Below, piece after piece: positions 43,913 to 53,208 of a stretch of DNA of 64,000 nucleotides. This stretch comes from CAJWOS01 sp964502005. GTDB lineage: Bacteria; Myxococcota_A; UBA796; UBA2385. The DNA is taken from the NCBI GenBank assembly GCA_964502005.1, contig CAZCUX010000002.1:310001-374000 (forward strand), written 5' to 3'. Each line of letters starts with the position of its first letter. Positions within the stretch are counted from its first letter, which is position 1. The translations under genes and the position numbers were made by a program. The notes beneath the pieces were generated by a model. It saw nothing but the letters and a program-made list of their open reading frames with translations. It was not told the origin of the DNA and ran no database searches.

Positions 43913-44635
43913 CTATTCGCGATTCAGCTCGGCCCAAGCAGTGAGCTTCGAAAAAAGCTCCGTGCGAGAGTGGACACCGAGCTTGCGGTAAATGGCCTTC
44001 AAGTGATTGCGAACGGTGTGTTCGCTGATGAAGAGCTGCGACGAGAGGTCCCGCGTAGACGAGCCGGTCACCAGCGCCAAGAGCACTTCGGTTTCCCGCG
44101 GCGACAACATTGCGCGCTGCTCTTCGGGCAGCGCGGCCAGCGGGTTGCTGGGGAGACCGATGGGAGGCTCGGCTTCCAAAACCTGCGGTGCAAGCGTCTC
44201 TTGAAGGCTACGCAACATCATCGACCAGTCGTCGAGCTGCTCACGCGCGCGCACGACGGCATCCACCGTCTTCCGGCGCTCAAGCGCACGGTCAACAGCA
44301 CGGCCCAAGCCCGGATAATCGAGGGGCTTCGTGAGGTAGTCCACCGCATCTTGGCGAAGGGACGCAACCGCCGTGGCCAAGGTTGGCGTGCCGGTAACGA
44401 CGATGACCGGCACAGGGTACGGCGCCGAACGGAGGGCTTCGAGCAACTGCATATGTTCGTTGCCCGGCATCGTGATGTCCGTAATGAGAATGTCGTACCG
44501 GTGTTCGCGAAGAGCCCGAATTACGCCTTCCCCATCGGGAACCCATGCCGTGCGGTGACCCTCTTTTTCCAAAAACGCGGAAATCGCGTCACCAAATACG
44601 GGATCATCGTCTGCGATGAGAATCCGAGCTGGCAT
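43913..44635 (-). CDS. Response regulator, REC plus LuxR-type HTH (NarL/FixJ class)
   Basis: The 240-residue protein has a receiver domain with an acidic pocket (Asp9-11), phospho-acceptor Asp53 (ILITDITMPG) and Lys103 (YLTKPLDYP). A linker follows, then a GerE/LuxR helix-turn-helix at about 176-226: SPRETEVLLALVTGSSTRDL and ISEHTVRNHLKAIYRKLGV. It is phosphorylated by an unidentified histidine kinase (none in the window) and then binds DNA. The ATG at 44635 has GGAGGAG upstream. It shares a neighbourhood with several operator-like motifs, so it is a candidate for their factor, but this is not shown. Confidence 0.93.
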   Translation of the reverse strand: MPARILIADDDPVFGDAISAFLEKEGHRTAWVPDGEGVIRALREHRYDILITDITMPGNEHMQLLEALRSAPYPVPVIVVTGTPTLATAVASLRQDAVDYLTKPLDYPGLGRAVDRALERRKTVDAVVRAREQLDDWSMMLRSLQETLAPQVLEAEPPIGLPSNPLAALPEEQRAMLSPRETEVLLALVTGSSTRDLSSQLFISEHTVRNHLKAIYRKLGVHSRTELFSKLTAWAELNRE

Positions 44636-45004
44636 CGTGTGGCTCCTCCAGATGCACAGTTGCGCATTTCCTCTGAACGGAACGGCCCCTGGCGCAAAAA
44701 TTCAATACATGTTTTCCGGGAATGCCAGATTCCGTCCAATGACAGAACGAGGGAGTCTCCCCTCTCGGAGGCCCCAGGATTCCCCAAAGCCCCGCCGACG
44801 ACCCAAGTGCTCCTAACTTACCACCGGTGGATTACACCGTGGGGCCAGGGAGCCGCGTCAATCCGCAACCCGCGTATTCGTTGGCGCTGAAGAATGCGAC
44901 AATCTGCCACACCCGCGAACGAGCTCCGCATCTTTCCGCCCTATTCTCCACGTCACCTTCCCGCACGCCGCGCTGGTTCGCGGCGCATCCTGCTCGGCGA
45001 GTCC
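44636..45004. other. Divergent regulatory region
   Basis: About 370 bp between the response regulator and the TldD-like gene. It contains no gene-like frame. It should carry both promoters; AT-rich spots near 44700 are possible -10/-35 regions, but none is a clear consensus. Confidence 0.5.
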
Positions 45005-46393
45005 ATGCCCCAAATCAGCCGTCGTTCGTTTATCGAGACCAGCAGCCGAGTGTCCGCGGTGGGCCTCCTTTCCGCGTGCGCGCGCGTCACGCCGCCTGCC
45101 GGTCCACCGAAGCACAACACATCCGAATCCAGTTTGACAGGCGATTTTGGAGTATCGCCCCAGGCCTTGACCCGCGCATTGGAAGTCGTGTCCGCCGTCT
45201 CTCGGGGCACGGGAAGTTTCGTATTCCAGGTCGGAAACGGTTTTCGAATTCGTACCCAACTTGACACAACCCACACGAGCCAATGGCATGAACGTGGCAT
45301 CCATGTGCGCGCGCCGCTTCCAAACGGACGGGTCCTGTTTCACGCACACCACAAATGTGATGACGAAACCCTTCTGCGGCTTGTCGAGAGCCTTCCGAAA
45401 CCCGACACAGATCCGCCTCCTCTCACGCTCGTCCCCGGCACCACCTCCACCTCGCGCGTCCCTTCTCTGTCGCTCGCTTTCGCGAGCGCGGGGTGCGCGT
45501 TGGTCACCGACCTGCTGCGGCCACATCTGTCGGACACCTCGCTCGTCAACGTCGAAGTAGAAAAGCAAGAAATCGCCACGCTTCATGTCGCTGCCGATGG
45601 CGCAATACATCGGCACGCGATGGATGCAAGCCGCGTGTCTGTCAGCATGGAACGACCGAGCGGCTCCCAGCGAACACGGCTCGCGTTCGCCCTCCCCGGC
45701 GACGCGCTCGCCGACGGCGACGCCCTATCCGCGTGGGCCGACACCATTCGTTCGGTCATCGAACAAAGTCGCGATAGCCGACCTGCCCCGAATGGCGCAA
45801 CGCAGGTTGTGTTCCGTCCCAACGCCGCTGGGCCGCTCCTCGCCGCCCAGTTCGACCCTGCGGAGTCCCATTCGCCGATTCGGCAGCCCCTTGCGCTCGA
45901 CCCCAGCGCCCCCACCGAGATTCTCGACGAAGCCGGCCCTTACGCGCTTCCCGACCTTCGCCCCACACCGGACAGCCACCTCCTGCCGCTTCGCTTGTTG
46001 ACCTGGAACCACGCGCCCCAACGGTGCCGCCGACACTTGGTAGTGCGGCCGCGGGGCGGGCGCAAGGCAACCAACACGGCCGAGAGCGTCGAAAAACTGC
46101 TATCACGCGGCATTATCATCGACGCCATCTCCCCCTATGTAACGCGCCTCGACAACGGGGACTTCCGCGTGGTCGTCTCTCGCGGAACATGGAAAGACGG
46201 CGCTACCGCGGTCCCCGTTTCCCCCGGCACACCCGTGCGCATCTCCGGTCGCTGGCTATCGGCCCCCGACCTTATCCTCGGCGACGACGCCGTAGACGAC
46301 CTCACCGCGTGGGCACGACAAGGCACGGTCGTCGCTTCCCTCGCGCATCCAACGATTTTTCTGCAAAGCGCGGAGGTCTTGCGTCATGGATGA
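45005..46393 (+). CDS. Tat-exported TldD/PmbA-family-like protein
   Basis: The 462-residue product starts at ATG 45005 as MPQISRRSFIETSSRVSAVGLLSAC: a twin-arginine signal joined to a lipobox, so it is probably exported. The rest has modest similarity in order to TldD/PmbA metallopeptidase-like proteins, with strand-rich halves and a C-terminal LDNGDFRVVVSRG...VPVSPGT segment. The strongest support is its overlap (8 bp, ATG at 46386) with a second TldE-like gene, the usual pair arrangement. The typical HExxxH motif of active TldD is not visible. Confidence is limited. Confidence 0.5.
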   Translation: MPQISRRSFIETSSRVSAVGLLSACARVTPPAGPPKHNTSESSLTGDFGVSPQALTRALEVVSAVSRGTGSFVFQVGNGFRIRTQLDTTHTSQWHERGIHVRAPLPNGRVLFHAHHKCDDETLLRLVESLPKPDTDPPPLTLVPGTTSTSRVPSLSLAFASAGCALVTDLLRPHLSDTSLVNVEVEKQEIATLHVAADGAIHRHAMDASRVSVSMERPSGSQRTRLAFALPGDALADGDALSAWADTIRSVIEQSRDSRPAPNGATQVVFRPNAAGPLLAAQFDPAESHSPIRQPLALDPSAPTEILDEAGPYALPDLRPTPDSHLLPLRLLTWNHAPQRCRRHLVVRPRGGRKATNTAESVEKLLSRGIIIDAISPYVTRLDNGDFRVVVSRGTWKDGATAVPVSPGTPVRISGRWLSAPDLILGDDAVDDLTAWARQGTVVASLAHPTIFLQSAEVLRHG

Positions 46394-47615
46394 GTCCACC
46401 ACCCCGCACCTGCTGCACCGCGCCAAAGAGCTCTTGCACCTCGCACGCGGCGTTGGCGCCACCCACACAACGCTCGTTTTGACACGCACCCATCGGTGCC
46501 ACGCCACCACCTAAGCGGGCATAACAGAAATCGCCACGAGCACCCTTCGCAACGCTTCGTTTCATTTTGAGGTCGGAAGCACGCACGTTGCGTGCCAAAC
46601 CAATACCCTTTCTGACGAGGCCGTGGTTTCGTTCCTCCAGCGGTCCATTCGCGCCGCGGTCGATGCGCAACCCGATGCTCCCGATGACACCAGCCACACC
46701 GCACGACGCTGGTGGTCTGTTCATCCGCCAGCACTCGACATTCTCGACACTTCGTCCCCCTTTCCTTCACCGGACTATAGCGCAGACCAAACGGCGCGCT
46801 GGGCCGAAGACCCTGCGCTTCATCTCCAAGCGGTCGAATATACCGAGATGATGCAAGCACGCGCGATTGTCGGCGATAACCAGGAAGACGCAACGGACAG
46901 TTCGTCCCGCATCGACTGGCAATTTACCCAAGGCATCGCGGGCCGCCAATCGCTGCTGCGCTTCTCCGCCCGGCACCGTGCCGACCTTCCCGCAGATGCG
47001 ATGGTCGCGACCCTGCTGGAAACACGAGGAGCCGCAATCACGGCGGATTCTCACCAATCCGCCACCCGAGCTGGCGTGCTCCTGGTGTCGCCGTGCGCGG
47101 CGGGCCCGTTGCTGGCAGCGCTTCTGCGTTTGCCCATCGTGGACGCTTTGCCCGCGTGCTTGAGCGTTGTCGCCGACACCTCCCTTCCGCGCGGCCTGGG
47201 CACCGGCCCCCACGCGGTCGCGGGCACGGCGTCCCACCGGCAAGTGCTTTGGGAAGGCGGTCGCCAACGCGCCGTTCTGCACCGGGAAACGGCTCGGCTA
47301 CCTCCGAACGTCACGATGGCGCTGGGAAACCGCAGTTTGGCGCGAATGGAAGGCGAAGCGGAGCGCGGCGTGGTGATCGATGGCTGGACCGGGGGCACCA
47401 TCGACCCCCAAACAGGCTGGGTCGACCTTTCTTTCGTAGGCGCCGCACTACAATCCGGACGACGCGCCGGCCCCATAGCGGGCATGGCCTTGCGCCTGCC
47501 TATCGATGTTTTGTTTCAGAAGCTGAAGGCGGTGGGCAACGACCCATGGCCGTGGGATGAAGTTCGCTGCCCCACGCTCGCGTTTCTTGATGTAGAATGT
47601 TCACTGTCATCTTGA
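46386..47615 (+). pseudogene. TldE/PmbA-like gene interrupted by an in-frame TAA
   Basis: An ATG at 46386 opens a frame that runs 42 codons to TAA at 46512-46514, then stays open to 47615 without any frame change. The part before the stop (AKELLHLARGVGATHTTLVL) matches the first helix and strand of a TldE/PmbA protein. The part after it continues sensibly (ASFHFEVGSTHVACQTNTLSDEAVVSFLQRS) and ends with the family tail GTIDPQTGWVDLSFVGAAL. Thus one codon separates two halves of one 409-residue protein. Restart at GTG 46623 would remove the N-terminus. Readthrough, sequencing error or a real nonsense mutation are possible. Confidence 0.7.
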
Positions 47616-47667
47616 CGCATCAAGACTTTTTCCGCCCGTCTGGATTTATTTGCACGAAAATCGGCTG

Positions 47668-47684
47668 TCACGGCTGATTATCGG
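47668..47684 (+). promoter_or_regulatory. Operator-like motif upstream of the small barrel pair
   Basis: TCACGGCTGATTATCGG begins 31 bp before the ATG at 47699. It shares 14 of 17 bases with the plus-strand reading of 42570-42586. A binding site inside the leader could repress or modulate the two following genes. Confidence 0.5.
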
Positions 47685-47698
47685 CGAGATGGACGCCC

Positions 47699-48172
47699 AT
47701 GATTGCACTCCTGACACTTCTGTGGCATCCCGCCGCGGCCACCAATATCGTCGACTGCCGCACGGGCGTTGGCGTATCGGTGGCCTCTACCACCCGTCAC
47801 GATGTCCAAGGCGGTGTCCAAGCTTCGTTTCGTGCGAACGACACGATGATGGTCCGCCTCACCGCACCGTATACGGGGGTCGCCTATGTCTCCCCTGGCT
47901 GGGGCGCGATTGCGGACGTCTTATGGAGGAGTGGTCCCGAACTCAAAGAAGGCGGGAACCAGCTTTTCTTGCGGTATGGCGGTGGTTTGCTCGTGGGTCG
48001 CGGTGCGTATGGCATCGAGACCCTCGTGGTGGCCCAAGGCATCGCAGGCACCGAAGTTCACTTTGGAAAGTCCCCTTTTGCGTGGGAGCTTGAACTGCGG
48101 CCCCAGCTCATCATGGCGCCCTATGCGGCGATGGACCTCGCCGTCGCGTCGGGGGTGTCGCTATGGTTCTGA
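47699..48172 (+). CDS. Small secreted barrel-like protein (first of an overlapping pair)
   Basis: The 157-residue product starts at ATG 47699 with a short signal (ALLTLLWHPAAATN). The mature chain has alternating hydrophobic/polar strands and ends VASGVSLWF, an aromatic C-terminus compatible with Bam-dependent outer-membrane insertion. Its length would suit a barrel of 8 strands. The next gene overlaps its last 10 bp and encodes a similar-sized protein with the same WF end, so they may work as a pair. No family was recognised. Confidence 0.6.
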   Translation: MIALLTLLWHPAAATNIVDCRTGVGVSVASTTRHDVQGGVQASFRANDTMMVRLTAPYTGVAYVSPGWGAIADVLWRSGPELKEGGNQLFLRYGGGLLVGRGAYGIETLVVAQGIAGTEVHFGKSPFAWELELRPQLIMAPYAAMDLAVASGVSLWF

Positions 48173-48651
48173 TTGCCCTTTTTGCGACCACGCTGGCGGT
48201 GGCAGGTGTCGCGACCGCCGCCGACCGGCCGGTTGAGGCGGGTGCCGTGGGCGTCGGCGTCACGGAGCGTTTGGGCACCCAGACCTACCCCCGCGCGCAC
48301 TTGATGGCCTGGATGCGCCCCGCAGATTGGCTTGGATTTGGCGTCGGCCTGGGCCACGCTACAACGGCCAGCACACAGGATGGTGTGTCGTTGCGCTTGG
48401 AAGGGCTCGCCGACCTCCCCGTGTGGGCGCCAGGACCACTGGTCCTCAGCCTCGAAGGAGGCGCGGTGATGACGCTCGGCATCGCCGACCAACGCCCCGC
48501 CGCCACACTCGGACCCGCATCCCGCGTCGTCCTCCATTTTCCCGAACCACGCCTCGCGATTGCGGTGGGGTGGGCGCCGGAGTTGCACCTGCTCCCCGAA
48601 GGGCAACTCGAAGGGGGGGCACTTGACCTCGCCTTGCGCGGGTGGTTTTAG
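48163..48651 (+). CDS. Small secreted barrel-like protein (second of an overlapping pair)
   Basis: The 162-residue product begins MVLIALFATTLAVAGVATAAD, a clear Sec signal. Its mature part of Gly/Leu/Val-rich strands ends LDLALRGWF. Its ATG at 48163 lies inside the previous gene (overlap 48163-48172), so translational coupling is expected. The same length class, strand pattern and terminal WF as its neighbour suggest two related 8-stranded barrels or two halves of one complex. Function unknown. Confidence 0.62.
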   Translation: MVLIALFATTLAVAGVATAADRPVEAGAVGVGVTERLGTQTYPRAHLMAWMRPADWLGFGVGLGHATTASTQDGVSLRLEGLADLPVWAPGPLVLSLEGGAVMTLGIADQRPAATLGPASRVVLHFPEPRLAIAVGWAPELHLLPEGQLEGGALDLALRGWF

Positions 48652-48786
48652 AGTCTGTCCCCGAACACCGATTCGTTTTTTCGGTACCACGCGTGACACC
48701 CGGGCGAATTCGCACGGTCGCCCTATGTGCGAACGCGAACGGAAGGGGTACGGGCGTCCCGCAGCAAACCGTCTGGAGACCATGAC

Positions 48787-49800
48787 GTGATTGGTCCGCT
48801 CGTCCTCCTTGGCCCCCAGCGGCCCAAGCCCCGCGTTGCCGAAGCCCTCGACCATCACGGTCTTTCGGGCAAGCTTGCTGTCATCACCGCAGGCTGGCGC
48901 CACGATGAAACCGAGATCGATGCCCTTCGCCGCGACGTCGGTGACCGGCTGGTTCACTTGCCATTGTACAGCTGGTTCGATGAGCTAAGCCTCAGCAATC
49001 CGGAGCTCGTCAAGCGATACTCGCAGCGCCAACAACGAATCATCGACTACAAGTCTGCGTATCGAAAGCAACTCGACCACGCGATGGCTGCGGTCTCCGC
49101 GATGCAATCGCAAGTCCACCGCGACCCGGACCTCTACAATCCCGAGCTGACCTTTACCCATCAAGTGCTGCGCGCACTCGACCAGCGCGCATTGGTCCGC
49201 GTCGAAGAAATCCGCAAGTCCGAGCCCGAGGTCTGCACCCCGTGGCTCAATCCAGAAGTACGCGCGCGCCACGACGAAGCGCGAGATGTGGTGGCCAATG
49301 TCGATGCGGTCCTCATTGCCGGAGGCCACGTCGGAATTTTGCGGAACCGCATGTACTTTTATGGCATCGACGACATCTTGATTCAAGCGTTGGGCAATGG
49401 CTGCGGCATCGTCGCGTGGTCCGCCGGCGCCATGACCTTGTGCAACCACATTTATCTGTTTTACGATGACCCGCCCGAGGGTGTCGGAAACGCCGAAGTC
49501 CTCGATACGGGTCTCAAAATCGTGCCCAACATGTGCTTGTTTCCCCATGCGCGGCAACGTTTGCGAATGCACGACCAAGCACGCCTCGCGCGGCTGGCCG
49601 AGCGCCTCCGCCCCACCGCCGCAATCACGATGGAAACCGGCGCATGGATTGAGTACAACGAGGCAGAAGGGTGGGTGGACCGCTCCTGGGAAGGTACGTC
49701 CACCGCGATTTGCGCAGGTGGTCGCGTGCTGCCCGCTTCAGAGGCGCTTCCGACCACTCCCCCCTCCGTCGAAAAACGTCCCCGGACGGTGACACCGTGA
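48787..49800 (+). CDS. S51/cyanophycinase-like peptidase (type 1 GATase-like fold)
   Basis: The 337-residue protein contains DAVLIAGGHVGILRNRMYFYG and then GCGIVAWSAGAMTLCNH. The latter, SAGA, holds the nucleophilic Ser of the S51 dipeptidase-E/cyanophycinase group, placed after a GGxxG strand as in that fold. Such enzymes cut acidic dipeptide or poly-aspartate-arginine linkages. The start is GTG 48787, after GGAG. The stop overlaps the next gene (GTGA at 49797-49800). As the first gene of an esterase/ATP-grasp operon it probably hydrolyses the product of the neighbouring ligases or a protecting group. His and Glu/Asp partners are not assigned. Confidence 0.75.
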   Translation: MIGPLVLLGPQRPKPRVAEALDHHGLSGKLAVITAGWRHDETEIDALRRDVGDRLVHLPLYSWFDELSLSNPELVKRYSQRQQRIIDYKSAYRKQLDHAMAAVSAMQSQVHRDPDLYNPELTFTHQVLRALDQRALVRVEEIRKSEPEVCTPWLNPEVRARHDEARDVVANVDAVLIAGGHVGILRNRMYFYGIDDILIQALGNGCGIVAWSAGAMTLCNHIYLFYDDPPEGVGNAEVLDTGLKIVPNMCLFPHARQRLRMHDQARLARLAERLRPTAAITMETGAWIEYNEAEGWVDRSWEGTSTAICAGGRVLPASEALPTTPPSVEKRPRTVTP

Positions 49801-50975
49801 TTTTGCAGCCGGATGCCATCGCAGCCATCGCGAATGTTGCCGCCGCCAGCCGCCAGAAGGCGACCGTCGCGATTAGCCAGTTGGTCGCGCGCAACACATT
49901 TCCGATGCTGGACGGCGACACCGCGACGTTCTTCTTTTGGGACGGACGCCCCACCGATAGCGTGCACCTCATCAACTGGGTGTTTGGCCTTGAGAGCCGG
50001 TTGCCGATGCAACGAATTCCCGGCACACACGCGTTTTGGCTTCAGGTCGAGCTGCCCCACGGTGCGCGCGTGGAGTACAAGCTCGAAGTCGAACGCGGCG
50101 GCAGGCGGGCGTGGATTCGCGACCCCCTCAATGAGCGCCGGGCATTCGACCCTTTTGGCTCCAACAGTGTCTGCCCGATGCCTGGCTATATCGAGCCGGC
50201 GTGGACCGAACCCGAGCCCGGTTGCCGCCCTGGAACCTTAGAGACATTCACGCTTCAGTCGGCCACTTGGGGGGATGAGCGGACGATCACAGTCTATTTG
50301 CCGAACGAACACAAACCCACCCGAAAGTACCCCTTGCTCATCTGTCACGACGGCAGCGACTACCTCGAATTCGCCAATATGAAGGTAGTGTTGGACAACC
50401 TCATCGGACGCCACGAGGTCAAACCGCTGATTGTAGCGTTTGTCGATGGTGGACGGCGAAATGAAGAGTATGGGGCCAACCCGCGTCACCCCAATTTTGT
50501 GGTGGACGAGGTCCTGCCCGCACTTGAGCAGCGCTACAGCATCATCTCTGATCCCCATGAGCGCGGGATTATGGGTGCAAGTTTTGGCGGAGTCGCGTCC
50601 CTCTGGACGGCGTGGAACCGACCGGGCACATTCGGCAGGATTCTGCTGCAATCCGGAAGTTTTGTGTTCACCGATGTGGGACACCATGACCGCGGGCCGT
50701 TGTGGGATCCCGTGGTCAACTTTGTCAACGCGTTTCGTCTGGACATCGACCGGCCCGTGCGAGGCATCGCACACCCCCGCGTCTTTATGTCCTGCGGAGT
50801 TTTTGAGTCACTCATCACTTATAATCGCAGCCTCGCCCCCGCGCTGCGAAAAGCGGGCGTGCCTGTTCGCTTTGTAGAAGCGCAAGATGGGCACAACTGG
50901 ATTTGCTGGCGTGACCGCCTGCGCGATGCTTTGACTTGGTTGTTTCCCGGACACCTTTGGATGTACTACGAATAA
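49797..50975 (+). CDS. Enterochelin-esterase-like hydrolase with N-terminal E-set domain
   Basis: The 392-residue protein starts at GTG 49797, overlapping the previous stop. Residues of about 30-135 form an E-set/CBM48-like N-terminus (TFFFWDGRPTDSVHLINW, FWLQVELPHGARVEYKLEV), as in Fes. Residues of about 155-380 are an alpha/beta-hydrolase of the esterase-D/Fes type: ERTITVYLPNEH, LLICHDGSDYLEF, nucleophile Ser in MGASFGGVASLW, and the His in EAQDGHNWICW. It would cleave an ester or amide, perhaps of a metal-chelating or peptidic compound. The ATP-grasp gene follows 45 bp later. Confidence 0.85.
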   Translation: MILQPDAIAAIANVAAASRQKATVAISQLVARNTFPMLDGDTATFFFWDGRPTDSVHLINWVFGLESRLPMQRIPGTHAFWLQVELPHGARVEYKLEVERGGRRAWIRDPLNERRAFDPFGSNSVCPMPGYIEPAWTEPEPGCRPGTLETFTLQSATWGDERTITVYLPNEHKPTRKYPLLICHDGSDYLEFANMKVVLDNLIGRHEVKPLIVAFVDGGRRNEEYGANPRHPNFVVDEVLPALEQRYSIISDPHERGIMGASFGGVASLWTAWNRPGTFGRILLQSGSFVFTDVGHHDRGPLWDPVVNFVNAFRLDIDRPVRGIAHPRVFMSCGVFESLITYNRSLAPALRKAGVPVRFVEAQDGHNWICWRDRLRDALTWLFPGHLWMYYE

Positions 50976-51020
50976 GCCGTGCCGACCGGCGCCCCCGGCG
51001 CGCACGCACAGGAGCCTGTT

Positions 51021-52289
51021 ATGGCCGTCATCACGCGACGCATCGGCCTGTCTCTCGGCGCCGATATCTGCTGGCCTCTCGCTTACGAAGCACTCATCGA
51101 AGCGATGGACCTCCACATTCCCGTTGGGAACGACATCATCCGTTTCTCGACCGAACGGGTGCAGGTTGAGCCTTATAACCTTCGCTATCAGCCAAAGTAC
51201 GATGTCGTGGTCGACCGGGTCACCCATTGGTATATGGTTACCCGCGAATGGCTCAAAAAGGCTACGCTGATGGACGGGGTGTATACCCTGAACAACCCGT
51301 GGTCGATTCAAGCCTACGAAAAGCACACCAGCTACGTCGCGATGATGCGTCTCGGCATGCCCATCCCCGAGACGTGGATGCTACCGCCAAAGGCCAACAA
51401 AGAAGACGGCGACGAAGGCATGATGGTGCGCAAGTACAACCGCCTGTTCGACCTTGCCGATGTCGGCAAACAGGTAGGCTACCCCGCGTTCCTCAAGCCC
51501 TACGATGGCGGCGGCTGGCGCGGTGTCACCCGCGTCACCGACCCCGCGACGCTGCACAAAGCATATGACAACAGCGGCACGGAGGTACAGCATCTTCAGG
51601 CCGGAGTCAACGACTACGACCTGTTCGTGCGCGGTCTCGGTGTTGGCCCCCAAGTCAACCTGATGAAATATGACCCTTCGGCCCCCCTTCATGGGCGATA
51701 TGTGGTCGATTTCCACTTCATGAACGCAGAAGAATGGCTCCGAGCCACCCGCATTACCCGCGTCATCAATGCGTTCTTCTGCTGGGACTTCAACTCTTGC
51801 GAAATGCTGCGGTCGAATGGTGTACTACACCCCATCGACTTTGCCAACGCATGTCCCGACAGCCAAATCACCTCGCTGCACTTCCACTTCCCGTGGCTTG
51901 TCAAGTCGCTGTTGCGTTGGTCGCTGTTCTGTGCTGCGACCAAGCGCCCCATGCGCTTGCACCCGCATTGGCATCCGTACTTCGAGATTGCCGACGACCC
52001 GGAGATGAACTTCGACGAAAAGCTCGAACGTTACGATGCGCTCGCGCGCCGTCACTTCGACTCCGACCGCTTCGCCGAATTCGTCGACGAGCACCTGTCC
52101 GACCTCGACCAGCTCGCCCTCGACTACTTCGGCACCCCGGAGTTCCGCAAAGCGGTGCACCAGAAGGTCTCGGCGCTGTATCCCAAGCACGAGATTGAGC
52201 AGTTCACCGACCACTTCTTTGGAATGGTCCAGTTCTGGCGCAAAACCGAATCCGACCGCCTGCGCGCCCGCCAGGAAGCACGGCCATGA
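51021..52289 (+). CDS. ATP-grasp ligase 1 (RimK-like, divergent)
   Basis: The 422-residue protein (ATG 51021, GGAG 6 bp upstream) has GYPAFLKPYDGGGWRGVTRV near residue 155, the Lys-containing ATP-grasp loop, and a later acidic stretch CEMLRSNGVLHPIDFANACPDS that could bind Mg2+. The rest, including a long C-terminal helical part, does not resemble the other three ligases of the cluster. ATP-grasp enzymes form amide or thioester bonds through acyl-phosphate intermediates. The stop overlaps the next ATG (ATGA 52286-52289). Confidence 0.75.
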   Translation: MAVITRRIGLSLGADICWPLAYEALIEAMDLHIPVGNDIIRFSTERVQVEPYNLRYQPKYDVVVDRVTHWYMVTREWLKKATLMDGVYTLNNPWSIQAYEKHTSYVAMMRLGMPIPETWMLPPKANKEDGDEGMMVRKYNRLFDLADVGKQVGYPAFLKPYDGGGWRGVTRVTDPATLHKAYDNSGTEVQHLQAGVNDYDLFVRGLGVGPQVNLMKYDPSAPLHGRYVVDFHFMNAEEWLRATRITRVINAFFCWDFNSCEMLRSNGVLHPIDFANACPDSQITSLHFHFPWLVKSLLRWSLFCAATKRPMRLHPHWHPYFEIADDPEMNFDEKLERYDALARRHFDSDRFAEFVDEHLSDLDQLALDYFGTPEFRKAVHQKVSALYPKHEIEQFTDHFFGMVQFWRKTESDRLRARQEARP

Positions 52290-53077
52290 GCGTCCCCCCC
52301 TACAATCCCGAGCGCGAAAACCCCCTTGGCCTGCCCCGGCAGACTTGGTCGGAGTTTGCTCCTGAGCTTGGCCGGGAGATGCAGGTCGCGCGCTGGGGCG
52401 ACTACGGCATTCCCGTCCTTCTCTTTCCTACCGCCGGTGGCGACTACTTGGAGTGCGAGCGTTTCTTGATGATTCGCGCGCTGTCCCCGCTCATCGCGGC
52501 GCGCCGCATTAGCGTCTTCGCGTGCGCGAGTGTGTCCGCCGACGGCTGGATGAACGGCGAAGTTCACCCCACCGAGCGCGCAATCTGGCAAGAGCGCTTC
52601 GACCGCTACCTCGGCTCTACATTGCTGCCGTTCATTCGGGAGCAATGCGGCGGCTACCCCACCGTCATCGGCGCGGGTGCGTCGCTGGGAGCCTACAACG
52701 CGGTCAACGCGGCGTGCCGCCATCCCCGCTCGTTTGCGAAGGTGATCGCGATGTCGGGCACCTTCGACTTCGACAAGTGGCAGACGAAGTGGCAAGGCTA
52801 CGACCCCGGTCGCGACCAAACCTACTACTTCCACCAACCCCTGCGCTTTGTGCCCGGCCTCCAAGGCCGCCTGCTCGAAGACCTCCGCAATGTGGAGTTC
52901 CTGATTGCTACGGGTCGGGGCCGCTGGGAAGAGCCCGAGCAGTCGATTCGCTTGGACCGCACGCTGACGTCCAAAGGCATCTCGTCCCGCTTGGAGTTGT
53001 GGGGGGCCGATTGCGACCACGACTGGCCCACTTGGCGTACGATGCTGCCTCTGTTCCTCGACCATTGGGTCCGGTAG
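52286..53077 (+). CDS. Alpha/beta-hydrolase, esterase-D/PHB-depolymerase-like
   Basis: The 263-residue protein starts at ATG 52286, overlapping the ATP-grasp stop by 4 bp. It has an alpha/beta-hydrolase order with GIPVLLFPTAGGDYLE near residue 40, nucleophile Ser in VIGAGASLGAYNAVN (near residue 133) and His in CDHDWPTWRTM (near residue 246). This resembles the esterase D/PHB depolymerase group used to trim esters. It has no N-terminal E-set domain, unlike the other hydrolase of the operon. It is followed by a weak hairpin before ligase 2. Confidence 0.82.
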   Translation: MSVPPYNPERENPLGLPRQTWSEFAPELGREMQVARWGDYGIPVLLFPTAGGDYLECERFLMIRALSPLIAARRISVFACASVSADGWMNGEVHPTERAIWQERFDRYLGSTLLPFIREQCGGYPTVIGAGASLGAYNAVNAACRHPRSFAKVIAMSGTFDFDKWQTKWQGYDPGRDQTYYFHQPLRFVPGLQGRLLEDLRNVEFLIATGRGRWEEPEQSIRLDRTLTSKGISSRLELWGADCDHDWPTWRTMLPLFLDHWVR

Positions 53078-53086
53078 ACGGCAATA

Positions 53087-53110
53087 AGGAAGCACACACT
53101 TCCTGTTTTC
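53087..53110 (+). terminator. Weak terminator-like hairpin between esterase and ligase 2
   Basis: AGGAAG and CTTCCT pair around a 6-nt loop, followed by GTTTTC. The stem is short (6 bp), so termination may be partial; a second CCTC.../...GGAGG hairpin lies at about 53153-53175 before the next start. Confidence 0.4.
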
Positions 53111-53208
53111 GCAAGTCCGGTCCTTTGTTCTTTTTTGACTGCTAAACTTGTCTCCTCTCCCCGCTGTGGGGGAGGCAAACCGCCGTTGGGCGTCTCAGGG
53201 TTTGACTT

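Noticed and set aside
43907..44890. 327-codon plus-strand frame
   Set aside because: Antisense to the response regulator, whose receiver and HTH motifs are unmistakable.
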